Shown here: in pieces, positions 26,350 to 33,597 of the stretch
Layout of the letters: each line of letters starts with the position of its first letter
Position numbering within the stretch: the stretch's first letter is position 1
IMG/VR virus record: IMGVR_UViG_3300030118_007125
Location: 16,657 to 53,531 of that record
DNA from: a virus
Direction: 5' to 3' (one strand)
DNA length: 36,875 nucleotides
Position numbers and translations under genes: made by a program
The notes under the pieces: model-generated
The model's database searches: none
What the model saw: the letters and a program-made list of their open reading frames with translations, nothing else
Told to the model about the DNA's origin: nothing

Positions 26350-26859
26350 ATGAAATATGACAACTTTAAGTTTTCAATATCAACTGAATATTCTAAAGGT
26401 TTTTACTGGAATGTATTTACAGACAACACAGTTTCAGCTCAAGATATCGTTTCAGTAGCATGTAAAAGATCAAATAAAAATCTATTATATACTAACTTAA
26501 ATGATAACATTGGAAGAATAGACTTAAGTGAATCTAACATAATATCAATAGACTTTACAATAAAAGAAAAGAAGTTAGGAAGTAATACTTCAGGTTATAT
26601 ACTAAATGGTGACTCAATATATAATTCAGTGTGGGGAAACTTTTGGAAAGTTGATATGAGTGCTGTTACTCTTTTTGGTAATAGAAATTTAATACAAAGC
26701 TTTGGCATTACTCAGCCTATGCTTTCAAGACATAGTCCTAGCTTATCTGAACGTACTGTTAAGTTACGTCATAAGTCTCTTGTCATTAATCATTTAGAAA
26801 ATAGTATAGAATGCATAACAAGCTATCTAGATCATTTTTTAAGTAGACTAGAAGAGTAA
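26350..26859 (+). CDS. QPM-family protein 2, tandem duplicate
   Basis: A 169-residue partner of 25805, eight bases downstream, with ribosome site TTAGGATAATCT. The family landmarks are kept, but the C-terminus differs (histidine- and arginine-rich SERTVKLRHKSL, then a helix). Adjacent duplicates that keep the same core suggest a heteromeric pair or a specificity change. Confidence 0.75.
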   Translation: MKYDNFKFSISTEYSKGFYWNVFTDNTVSAQDIVSVACKRSNKNLLYTNLNDNIGRIDLSESNIISIDFTIKEKKLGSNTSGYILNGDSIYNSVWGNFWKVDMSAVTLFGNRNLIQSFGITQPMLSRHSPSLSERTVKLRHKSLVINHLENSIECITSYLDHFLSRLEE

Positions 26860-26875
26860 TATTATATTATAATTT

Positions 26876-26905
26876 GTGTATAAAATCAATAACTTGTAAT
26901 ATAAT
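26876..26905 (+). promoter_or_regulatory. Early promoter (GTGTAT-18-TATAAT)
   Basis: Drives the envelope-directed set starting at 26946. A second TATTATAAT lies just upstream of the -35. Confidence 0.65.
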
Positions 26906-26945
26906 ATTATTATAACAAAACAAAATAAATATTTTTGGTGATAAA

Positions 26946-27089
26946 ATGATTGATTTAATTACTCTTTTAATGTTTTCTTTAGCATACATTGTAGGTGGCT
27001 TTACTTATTTTAAATCAGGAAATATATTTTTAAGCATCTTTTTATTTGTATCTGTACAATTAACTTATGTATTTTATGGATTTTATTAA
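26946..27089 (+). CDS. Two-helix membrane peptide, 47 residues
   Basis: Almost entirely hydrophobic: MIDLITLLMFSLAYIVGGF, a short FKSGN turn, then a second helix (IFLSIFLFVSVQLTYVFY). Ribosome site TTGGTGATAAA is modest. First gene of a run of envelope-targeted products. Confidence 0.6.
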   Translation: MIDLITLLMFSLAYIVGGFTYFKSGNIFLSIFLFVSVQLTYVFYGFY

Positions 27090-27105
27090 TTAGTTGTGAG
27101 TAAAA

Positions 27106-27480
27106 ATGAAAGCAATGCTAGTAATTATTTTTCTAAGTCTTTTTGGATGTGGTGAAATACATTCTATTGAAAATTATAATCTTAAACTTTCTAATAAAAA
27201 AGACAAATGTAAAAAGTTTATAAATATAAAAAAGGAGTTTTTTCAAAAAAGAAATAGTAATAATCTTTCTGATGATGAAGTGTATATTTTTGACAGCAAC
27301 GGTAATATTAAAACCGTAGAAGTATATGATTTTTCATTAGGACAAGACTTTAATAATTACTTAATTAACAAGTACATTTATAACTGGAATTTAAATAGTT
27401 TACTAGTATATCATTATGACTATATTGATGGTGACTTAATGCTTGATTATTTAGTTTCAAAAACTATGTGTAAAAGATAA
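27106..27480 (+). CDS. Putative lipoprotein, 124 residues
   Basis: A short signal peptide (MKAMLVIIFLSLFGC) ends in a lipobox-like LSLFGC, so the cysteine at residue 15 could be lipid-modified. The mature part is lysine-rich then acidic and aromatic (YNWNLNSLLVYHYDYIDGDL), with a second cysteine near the end. Phage lipoproteins often block superinfection or aid lysis; which applies here is unknown. Confidence 0.7.
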   Translation: MKAMLVIIFLSLFGCGEIHSIENYNLKLSNKKDKCKKFINIKKEFFQKRNSNNLSDDEVYIFDSNGNIKTVEVYDFSLGQDFNNYLINKYIYNWNLNSLLVYHYDYIDGDLMLDYLVSKTMCKR

Positions 27481-27486
27481 CTTTTA

Positions 27487-27594
27487 ATGATTGATCTGTT
27501 AAAAGAAAATATTGGCGTAAATATATGTAATAAAAAGATTTTTTCAATTAAAGTAAAAGATGGTAAAATAATAGAAATAATACAAGATATATAA
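27487..27594 (+). CDS. Hypothetical small protein, 35 residues
   Basis: Starts six bases after the lipoprotein stop. Sequence MIDLLKENIGVNICNKKIF, then strands (SIKVKDGKIIEIIQDI). Plausible codon use, but the ribosome site is weak. Confidence 0.45.
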   Translation: MIDLLKENIGVNICNKKIFSIKVKDGKIIEIIQDI

Positions 27595-27618
27595 AACATT
27601 ATAAAAAAGAGAGATGAA

Positions 27619-27861
27619 ATGTCAAGAGATATTTTAGCATGTTTATTTCTATTGTTTTTTACTTTTTACAGTTTGTATAATGAATATTTAGTTGTAGAAA
27701 AATGTAAAAAGTATATAAGGAAAAAAGACATAATCATAAAGTTTCTTAAAGCTTCTGAAGACTATGATAACTGTTTAGAAAAATATGACAATTGTAATAT
27801 GGAAAAAGTTATTTATAAAAATGAAATGAAGAAAATGGACGAAGCAATTTTTTATAGATAA
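27619..27861 (+). CDS. Membrane-anchored protein with cysteine/lysine tail, 80 residues
   Basis: Ribosome site AAGAGAGATGAA. An N-terminal membrane helix (ILACLFLLFFTFYSLYNEYL) is followed by a basic then acidic coiled segment with repeated YDNC (EDYDNCLEKYDNCNME). Signal-anchor topology. This could be a small envelope or lysis-related protein. Confidence 0.65.
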   Translation: MSRDILACLFLLFFTFYSLYNEYLVVEKCKKYIRKKDIIIKFLKASEDYDNCLEKYDNCNMEKVIYKNEMKKMDEAIFYR

Positions 27862-27886
27862 CTTTAATTTTTCTTAAGGAATTATA

Positions 27887-28420
27887 ATGAAATATATTTT
27901 AAGTGAAAAAGAAAAACTTTTAGCATTTAAAGTAGGATCTAATAGAAATTTTGTTTCGAAAGAAAGAGGTATACATTCTAATAAAAAAAGTAAATGGCAA
28001 AGTGATGAATTTATTGATCAAAACGGTGCTGCAGGAGAAATTGCTTTTCTTGGTATGATGTTAGACAATAATTATATTGACATAGAATCATATGATATGA
28101 ATCTTAAAAAAATAATAGATCCTAATTTCAAGCCTGCTTCTTTAGGATTAGATGATGGAGATGTATTTATAAAAGATTTAAACATAGATGTAAAAACAAG
28201 TACATATAAAACTGCTCATTTATGGATAACAAAAAACAAAAAAAGCACTAATAAAATTGATGGTTATGTTTTGTTAACTGGTAATATTGAAAAAGATAGC
28301 GTCTTTTTCTTTAAAGGTTATTTAGACCATAAGTTTATAATTGAAAACTGGGATATTACAAAATCAGGAACATCTGGAAAATTCAGACAAGATGAACTTG
28401 TTTGCCTCCCTTTTAAATAG
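27887..28420 (+). CDS. PD-(D/E)XK nuclease-like protein
   Basis: A 177-residue protein. GAAGEIAF with E51, then GDVFI with D92, then LNIDVKTS with D101 and K103 match the glutamate, first aspartate and D-x-K of restriction-endonuclease-like folds. HLWITKNKKS and IDGYVLLTG fit the following helix and strand. Members include restriction enzymes, Holliday junction resolvases and phage nucleases. The fold call is fairly strong; the substrate is unknown. Ribosome site TTAAGGAATTATA. Confidence 0.75.
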   Translation: MKYILSEKEKLLAFKVGSNRNFVSKERGIHSNKKSKWQSDEFIDQNGAAGEIAFLGMMLDNNYIDIESYDMNLKKIIDPNFKPASLGLDDGDVFIKDLNIDVKTSTYKTAHLWITKNKKSTNKIDGYVLLTGNIEKDSVFFFKGYLDHKFIIENWDITKSGTSGKFRQDELVCLPFK

Positions 28421-28431
28421 AGAGAATTAAA

Positions 28432-28599
28432 TTGTCTAATGATAATGTAAAGTGTAGTAATTGTAATAAATACATGGACTTTCATATGCATGATTGTGGT
28501 AAAACAATTGGAATGTATTATGGTTGTAAAAAGTGTGATGACTATTGTAAAAAATGTTCAAAGTCTTACGAGGAAAAAAAAGATGAAGACAATAAATGA
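28432..28599 (+). CDS. Zinc-ribbon protein, 55 residues
   Basis: TTG start after AGAGAGAATTAAA. Cysteines are arranged as CSNC, then DCGK, then CKKC and CKKC, with histidines in FHMHD, enough to bind one or two zinc ions. It overlaps the next gene by 17 bases in another frame. An adaptor or nucleic-acid-binding role is possible. Confidence 0.65.
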   Translation: MSNDNVKCSNCNKYMDFHMHDCGKTIGMYYGCKKCDDYCKKCSKSYEEKKDEDNK

Positions 28600-28939
28600 C
28601 TATGAAAAAGAATCAAGCTTAGTTAATAATGTTATTGAATTTTTAAAAAAAGTATTTAATTTAAAAATAGAAGTTAAAGATTTTTACAACAAAGACCTTT
28701 ACCCTTTTTATAAAGCAGAGTTTTCAAGTTATAATGATTTAATATACTTAAGTTTTCCTTCTTTCTTTAGTTCTAATAACTCATCACTTATAATAAAAGT
28801 ATTTGAAAAAGATGTTAAAAAAATTAATTTTAAAAACATTACATTTGAATACAATAAAGGTTTTGAAAAAGAAGTTTTAAAGATAAATAATTTATCAGTA
28901 GAAGATGTTTTTCAAAACGAATACTATAAGAGTATTTAA
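28583..28939 (+). CDS. Hypothetical protein, 118 residues
   Basis: ATG 28583 (ACGAGGAAAAAAAAG) lies in the tail of the zinc-ribbon gene. A longer upstream extension in this frame would be the shadow of that gene. A helix (KESSLVNNVIEFLKKVF) leads into strands and serine-rich loops (FPSFFSSNNSSLII). Not recognised. Confidence 0.65.
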   Translation: MKTINDYEKESSLVNNVIEFLKKVFNLKIEVKDFYNKDLYPFYKAEFSSYNDLIYLSFPSFFSSNNSSLIIKVFEKDVKKINFKNITFEYNKGFEKEVLKINNLSVEDVFQNEYYKSI

Positions 28940-28955
28940 TCATTAAGAGGTTTTT

Positions 28956-29156
28956 ATGAGTGATAAAATTGTAATAAGTAACGATGTTGAAAAAAAACAT
29001 TTTTTAAAGAGGATCGAAGAAGTAAAAAAAACTTTAACAAAGTATGAAAATGCATTAAAAGAATATGACGCAAGTCAAAATAAAAATAATTTTCCAAGAG
29101 GATATAACTTTTTTAAATCAAGCAGTCTTAACAAAAAGAGGAATGATAATGATTAG
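28956..29156 (+). CDS. Coiled-coil protein, 66 residues
   Basis: Ribosome site AAGAGGTTTTT. A central helix (EKKHFLKRIEEVKKTLTKYE, continuing NALKEYD) has heptad spacing, with a polar Asn/Lys-rich tail. The end overlaps the next start. Confidence 0.6.
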   Translation: MSDKIVISNDVEKKHFLKRIEEVKKTLTKYENALKEYDASQNKNNFPRGYNFFKSSSLNKKRNDND

Positions 29157-29265
29157 TTCATTAATAAACAAGATAAAAAAAGTTTTTAATAAAAAAAGAA
29201 AAGAAAACTATGATGAATTATCTAAAGATATTGATGATATATTAAACAGTAATAAAGAAGATTAG
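29149..29265 (+). CDS. Small basic protein, 38 residues
   Basis: I use ATG 29149, eight bases after AGAGG; ATG 29143 is too close. Lysine-rich helix (LINKIKKVFNKKRKE) and acidic end (DELSKDIDDIL). Its stop overlaps the stop of the opposite-strand protease gene. Confidence 0.5.
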   Translation: MISSLINKIKKVFNKKRKENYDELSKDIDDILNSNKED

Positions 29266-30062
29266 TTTTTTAAAAACTCTAATATATTTTTTCTTGTTGC
29301 ACCTAAAGACATATCAGACTTTGAAAAAGATATATTTATATTTCCACAAATTGTTCCTTGAGAATTATAAACACCTGACCCTGAACTTCCTGGTAAAGAG
29401 AGTATTGTATATAGATTTCTTTTAACTTTTTCGTAAGACTCTTTGTCAGTATCTAAAAAAACTCCTGAGAATAAACCTTCTCTTATTGGTACTGAATTTT
29501 TACTATAGAACCCTCCTGAAGAAGATACATTATATACTTTCTCTCCATACAAGCAGTCTTCTTTACTTATTATAGACTTTTTGCCCCAAACTTTTTTTGT
29601 AGAAAACTTACAGAGATCTGATTTTTTATCTGTTTTTAATATCTGGTCAAATACATATATATTCCCATAAAAGTCCTTAACGTAAATATCTGGTACAACC
29701 TCAAGCACGTTATTAATATATTTTACGGAAAACAAGTCTGATATTTCAGCGGCAGACATTATTGAATTCTTTACTTTTTCAAATCGCTTAGGAAGTTTAA
29801 AACTTACAATTTCAGCACAAACATGTTCAGATGTAATTAAATGTGTTTCTTCTTTTTCGTGTGATACTACAAACGCTGATGCTCTTAAGAAAGGACCATC
29901 AATTATGTTATTCATTATATTAAAAGAAAGCGTATCAACATTTGCCTTATTAACAGGTATTATTTTTACTCCTACCTGTATCATGCCGAAAGAATCTTTC
30001 ATTATGTCGACTGGAATCAAGCTTGTCAAAACAAAAAAAATAGATATAAAAGTATTAAACAT
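29262..30062 (-). CDS. Secreted trypsin-like serine protease
   Basis: A 266-residue protein with a hydrophobic signal peptide (MFNTFISIFFVLTSL). The chymotrypsin-fold triad is visible: H80 in LITSEHVC (the TAAHC site), D149 in SDLC, and S227 in LPGSSGSGVY (the GxSGS site), followed by strands and CGNINISF. I infer export to the periplasm or beyond, unlike cytoplasmic phage proteases. It is alone on the minus strand among plus-strand genes, convergent with 29149 and divergent from the lipoprotein gene at 30129. Start at ATG 30062 with a weak ribosome site. It could process an envelope protein or defend the infected cell. Confidence 0.8.
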   Translation of the reverse strand: MFNTFISIFFVLTSLIPVDIMKDSFGMIQVGVKIIPVNKANVDTLSFNIMNNIIDGPFLRASAFVVSHEKEETHLITSEHVCAEIVSFKLPKRFEKVKNSIMSAAEISDLFSVKYINNVLEVVPDIYVKDFYGNIYVFDQILKTDKKSDLCKFSTKKVWGKKSIISKEDCLYGEKVYNVSSSGGFYSKNSVPIREGLFSGVFLDTDKESYEKVKRNLYTILSLPGSSGSGVYNSQGTICGNINISFSKSDMSLGATRKNILEFLKN

Positions 30063-30078
30063 TATTTAGCTTTCTTGT

Positions 30079-30107
30079 GTGTAAAATTGTATTTTTTATA
30101 TTATAAT
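30079..30107 (+). promoter_or_regulatory. Early promoter (GTGTAA-17-TATAAT)
   Basis: Lies in the 66-base gap between the protease start and the lipoprotein start, so it defines the TTG at 30129 as the true start. An in-frame ATG at 30075 is upstream of the promoter. Confidence 0.75.
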
Positions 30108-30128
30108 ATATTGAGAGAGGAAATAAAA

Positions 30129-30458
30129 TTGAATAGATTATTAATAATATTATTCTTTATTTTTAATGTTGGGTGTATTAATAAAGAAATTAAATTAAAT
30201 AAAAAACTTGCTATTGAGTGTAAGATAGAATTAAACTCTAAAGACATACTAATTAATAATTTATTTAAAGACTTAAAGGTTTTAGAAAGAAAAAATAAAA
30301 GTAACTTTAGAATTATAAAGTCTTTAATTGAAGAAGTTAATAAAAACAAGTCTTTATTAAAAATATGCCACAAAAATTATCTAGATTCAAAGGTAAAATG
30401 TGACAAGTACAACGACTATATAAACTTATTAAAAAAAGAAATAAGTGAATTTAAATAA
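30129..30458 (+). CDS. Putative lipoprotein, 109 residues
   Basis: TTG start with ribosome site GAGAGGAAATAAAA, 22 bases after the -10 box. Signal peptide NRLLIILFFIFNVGC ends in a lipobox-like NVGC. The mature part is a lysine-rich helical rod (KDLKVLERKNKSNFRIIKSL) with three further cysteines. An outer-membrane spanin-type or exclusion lipoprotein is possible; the sequence does not decide. Confidence 0.7.
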   Translation: MNRLLIILFFIFNVGCINKEIKLNKKLAIECKIELNSKDILINNLFKDLKVLERKNKSNFRIIKSLIEEVNKNKSLLKICHKNYLDSKVKCDKYNDYINLLKKEISEFK

Positions 30459-30467
30459 GGTAATTAT

Positions 30468-30731
30468 ATGAATTCTGAAAATAAAGAAGAAGATCTAAAC
30501 GAAGAAATAAATGATAAGTTTGTTATGCTTTTAGTTGCTGAAAATGGTAATTTTAGTTGGGTAGTATCTCCTGAAATTTCTGAAGATCAAGAAATAATTC
30601 TAGAAAGAGTTCATGCTGTAATGAATTATCCCTCTATAATTTTATTACTTGTTATTTTTATAGAGATTACTCTTATAAGACTCAGCAACTACATTAAAAG
30701 TTTATTCTCTAATGAAGATATAGAACAGTAG
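30468..30731 (+). CDS. C-terminally anchored membrane protein, 87 residues
   Basis: An acidic soluble part (SENKEEDLNEEINDKF, WVVSPEISEDQEIILE) followed by one membrane helix (SIILLLVIFIEITLI) and a short charged end. Tail-anchor-like topology. Ribosome site AAGGTAATTAT. Upstream of the FSGRG gene at 30740. Confidence 0.65.
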   Translation: MNSENKEEDLNEEINDKFVMLLVAENGNFSWVVSPEISEDQEIILERVHAVMNYPSIILLLVIFIEITLIRLSNYIKSLFSNEDIEQ

Positions 30732-30739
30732 GAGACAAA

Positions 30740-31285
30740 GTGGATATTAAAAGCAAAATTAAATTAATCCATAAAGGCAGAGGTAATTCTTGGCTTAAAG
30801 TAAAAAATACTTCTGAAGTCTATCAGCGAATTATTTCTAAAATATCAAATCTGGATTCTTCAAATATTATTACGTTCTTTGAAAAAGAGGGTTTTGCATG
30901 GATAAGATTTTCAAAAGTAAATAAAGATAACACAGCAAAATATGAAATTAGATATAGAGGATCTAAACTAGATCATCCTGACTGTTCTATAAACTTAACT
31001 TATGACGAAATAAAAAGTTTAAGCCTGTTAGGAAACACACCTGTTAAGTTGTTTCTTGAAACTAATGAAAAAAAGAAAAACATTGTAGAAAAATTAAAAT
31101 CAGTTAATGTTAAAATAAACGGCAATAAAAAAATCAAAAAGGAAAGTGTAGTTAATAATCATGAAGTAGTTGCTGAAATTGATTATAACTCAATTAAAGA
31201 TATAAAACCAAAGAGAACTTCTAAGCAAGAACTTGAAATGTGGTTTAAGTGGTGTAAGTTAAATAACATAGATATAGAGGAATAA
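30740..31285 (+). CDS. FSGRG-family protein 3
   Basis: A 181-residue protein with GTG start and ribosome site AGGAG. The domain is at the very N-terminus: IHKGRGNSWLKV, GFAWIRFSKVN, YEIRYRGSKLDHPDC, LGNTPVKLFLE. A lysine-rich linker (VKINGNKKIKKES) and a C-terminal motif (KRTSKQELEMWFKWCKLNN) follow in place of the acidic tails of 5786 and 12883. AT-rich codon use matches its neighbours. Confidence 0.8.
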   Translation: MDIKSKIKLIHKGRGNSWLKVKNTSEVYQRIISKISNLDSSNIITFFEKEGFAWIRFSKVNKDNTAKYEIRYRGSKLDHPDCSINLTYDEIKSLSLLGNTPVKLFLETNEKKKNIVEKLKSVNVKINGNKKIKKESVVNNHEVVAEIDYNSIKDIKPKRTSKQELEMWFKWCKLNNIDIEE

Positions 31286-31286
31286 G

Positions 31287-31421
31287 TTGCTAAACATACT
31301 ATTATTTTCTTGGGTTTATTGGGTTATTAATACAACAAACTATAATATTTCTTACAAAGATTTAAGGCTAAAAATACTTTCAGGTTATACTATATTCTTT
31401 ATGTACATCTCGCTTTCTTAA
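31287..31421 (+). CDS. Small membrane protein, 44 residues
   Basis: TTG start six bases after AGAGG. Two hydrophobic stretches (LLFSWVYWVI and SGYTIFFMYISLS) flank a polar middle (NTTNYNISYKDLRLK). Likely a small inner-membrane protein. Confidence 0.55.
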   Translation: MLNILLFSWVYWVINTTNYNISYKDLRLKILSGYTIFFMYISLS

Positions 31422-31434
31422 ATAAGGAATTAAT

Positions 31435-32370
31435 ATGTCTTATAAAACTTTTAAATTAGAAGATAATATAATTTCATTTATATCTGAAATAGATAAAAAT
31501 GCATATAATGTAATTAAAAAATGTTTAGATCAAAATTTATGGATAGCTGGAGGATTTGCAAGAAAGTTATTTAATGCTATTACAAATAACGAAAATATAA
31601 AGAATTCTTCTTTTAAATATTTCTTTTTGGAAAAAGGTGACATTGACATATTTGGGAGTAAAGAAAACTCAGACTTGTTTGTAAAAGAAAACATAATAGA
31701 AAGAAGACTGAGCTTCCATAGTATTCATAAAGACTATACTATGATTAATACAAATGCTAAAAACATAAGTGTATATAAAAATGACTATACTAAAAACATT
31801 ATATTTGATTGTCATGAGTTTCTATACAATATTTACAAATCAAAGTTATACAGTTCAGTAAACAAATCTGCTATACAAATTCAAATAGTAGATAAAATAA
31901 ATCATAATAACATATTTGAATGTCTAGATAATTTTGATATTACTAATTGCAAGTATGGAATATTCAATGATAACGGCAATATTAGTATTGTTTACAGTGA
32001 AGATGCTTTAAAGTTTGATAAAGAAAAAACACTTGATATTAGTAAAGTTAATACACCTTATCTTGCACAAAGAATAATAAAATACTTAAAAGCAAAAGGA
32101 TTAAATAAAATATCAGAAGAAAGTAGACATAAAATAAAAGAATATCTATTTAATGTTTTATGTAATAATTGGCCAAGTTATATTAAAAGTAAAAACTGTA
32201 ATAGTATTCATAACCATATTATAAAACTAAATAAAATGATATCACTTACACCTGAAGAAATTATACTTATGCTTAACAAGATTAGTTATCATAAAGTTAA
32301 CGATGATTATTCTTATACAGTAAAAAAAGATTGGGCTTCTGAAACATTGTCTAATCAATTGTCAATTTAA
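31435..32370 (+). CDS. Nucleotidyltransferase-like protein
   Basis: A 311-residue protein with the signature of the DNA polymerase beta-type nucleotidyltransferases: WIAGGFARKLF (G39-G40), then GDIDIFGS with D69 and D71, then IIFDCHEF with a third acid at D125. Later, FDITNCKYGIF, and TPYLAQRIIKYLKAKG in the helical half, resemble poly(A)-polymerase-like proteins of phages and large viruses. It may add nucleotides to RNA or act as a toxin-type transferase; the substrate is unknown. Ribosome site AAGGAATTAAT. Confidence 0.75.
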   Translation: MSYKTFKLEDNIISFISEIDKNAYNVIKKCLDQNLWIAGGFARKLFNAITNNENIKNSSFKYFFLEKGDIDIFGSKENSDLFVKENIIERRLSFHSIHKDYTMINTNAKNISVYKNDYTKNIIFDCHEFLYNIYKSKLYSSVNKSAIQIQIVDKINHNNIFECLDNFDITNCKYGIFNDNGNISIVYSEDALKFDKEKTLDISKVNTPYLAQRIIKYLKAKGLNKISEESRHKIKEYLFNVLCNNWPSYIKSKNCNSIHNHIIKLNKMISLTPEEIILMLNKISYHKVNDDYSYTVKKDWASETLSNQLSI

Positions 32371-32380
32371 AGGAGTTATA

Positions 32381-32692
32381 ATGAACAACAAAGAAATTAA
32401 GGTTGGAGATATTATTTATTATAAAGGTTATAGCGGTGAATGTTCAATTGTAAATTATGGCAGCTCTAATATAAATATTTTTGTTCCAAATAAAATTGGT
32501 ATATCTTTAGAAGGAAATAAATTTCCTATTTGCAATGGCGAGCAGTTTAGAATGGGAACATTTTATATTATTAATAAAGAAGATAAAGATTATACGTTAA
32601 ATATAAACCTTATAAGAGTTTCAAATAATCAGCATTTAATAATTAGTGAATTCTCTTTATACAAATACTTTTGCGTATTGGAAAACACATGA
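32381..32692 (+). CDS. SH3-like protein, 103 residues
   Basis: Ribosome site AAAGGAGTTATA. KEIKVGDIIYYKGYSGECSI is a barrel-type opening also seen in the next protein (KEIRIGDMLWVKLKG). Strands continue to the end. The two overlap by ATGA and look like paired duplicates. Confidence 0.65.
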   Translation: MNNKEIKVGDIIYYKGYSGECSIVNYGSSNINIFVPNKIGISLEGNKFPICNGEQFRMGTFYIINKEDKDYTLNINLIRVSNNQHLIISEFSLYKYFCVLENT

Positions 32693-32949
32693 GAAAAGAA
32701 ATAAGAATTGGTGATATGCTTTGGGTAAAACTTAAAGGAGCAAATAATGATTATGGGTATGGAGAAGTTGTAGAAGTATGGAATGAAAAAAGTATAGGAA
32801 ATTGTTTTAACTTCTTTTGTCAAGTAAACGGAGGACTTAGAATGGGAGAAGAAAAAAACATAATAGATAAGCCTACTGCTAGAATGACTTCAAAATTGTT
32901 TGAAGAGAGAAAACTATCAAATGAAGCATTAAAAAATAAAAGAAGATAG
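32689..32949 (+). CDS. SH3-like protein, 86 residues
   Basis: ATG 32689 overlaps the preceding stop (ACATGAGA); an in-frame ATG upstream would lie inside the previous gene. RIGDMLWVKLKGANNDYGYG, then EVVEVWNEKS and a basic helical tail (KLFEERKLSNEALKNKRR). The tail is not in its neighbour. Function unknown. Confidence 0.65.
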   Translation: MRKEIRIGDMLWVKLKGANNDYGYGEVVEVWNEKSIGNCFNFFCQVNGGLRMGEEKNIIDKPTARMTSKLFEERKLSNEALKNKRR

Positions 32950-32959
32950 ATTTAATATT

Positions 32960-32988
32960 GTGTAAAATTATTAGTAAGTATTTATAAT
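32960..32988 (+). promoter_or_regulatory. Early promoter (GTGTAA-17-TATAAT)
   Basis: Last early promoter of this type on the plus strand. Drives 33019 through probably 36427. Confidence 0.7.
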
Positions 32989-33018
32989 TAAACAACAATA
33001 AACAATAAGGGCTTTAAA

Positions 33019-33597
33019 ATGAATATTAATGACTTAGTTGATGTTGAAATTAAAAGTATTGTTAGAAAGTTAAATGAAAACAATATTATTAAGAACAGTG
33101 ATATTAAAAGAATAATAAATAACTCTGTATTAAAAGCTTTATGTATTCATGATCCTGCAACTATAGAAAGTATTGACAAGATCAAATCAAAATTTTCAGG
33201 TAAAGGTAATGTATGGATAAAGCTAACGCCAGGAAATAGTATATGGGATAAAGCTATTCATACATTAGAATTAAATTCAAAAAATACTTTTTGTTTTAAC
33301 TTAAAAGACATGTTTGAAGAAAATAAAATAGGTTGGATGAGATTTAGTAATGTCAACAAAAAACAAGCAACGTTTCATATAAGACATATGGGTTCAAAAT
33401 TTGACGAACATATTAAATGTTATCTTAATCATGAAGAAGCAATTAACTCAACTTTGTTATATGGCAATCCTCATAAATTAGGATTAGAAAAAGGCAATTT
33501 CAAAGAAGAAGAAAACAAAAAAGAAATTATTGATATACCTGTATCTAAAGAAGAATTAAGTAAATTTGGCATACAAACTTTAGAGGATCTACTTTGA
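33019..33597 (+). CDS. FSGRG-family protein 4
   Basis: A 192-residue protein. Domain: IKSKFSGKGNVWIKL, IGWMRFSNVN, FHIRHMGSKFDEHIKCY, YGNPHKLGLE. DHPKQ is replaced by DEHIK. A helical N-terminus (VEIKSIVRKLNENNI) and a C-terminal acidic linker with PVSKEELSKFGIQ resemble the ends of the 5786 and 30740 proteins. It overlaps the next gene by TTGA. Confidence 0.8.
   Translation: MNINDLVDVEIKSIVRKLNENNIIKNSDIKRIINNSVLKALCIHDPATIESIDKIKSKFSGKGNVWIKLTPGNSIWDKAIHTLELNSKNTFCFNLKDMFEENKIGWMRFSNVNKKQATFHIRHMGSKFDEHIKCYLNHEEAINSTLLYGNPHKLGLEKGNFKEEENKKEIIDIPVSKEELSKFGIQTLEDLL

Noticed and set aside
30075-30128. N-terminal extension of the lipoprotein from ATG 30075
   Set aside because: It lies upstream of or within the early promoter (30079-30107). 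Starting at TTG 30129 gives a proper signal peptide and ribosome site.
32629-32823. Minus-strand open frame across the 32381/32689 junction
   Set aside because: It crosses two coupled plus-strand genes and has no start signal.
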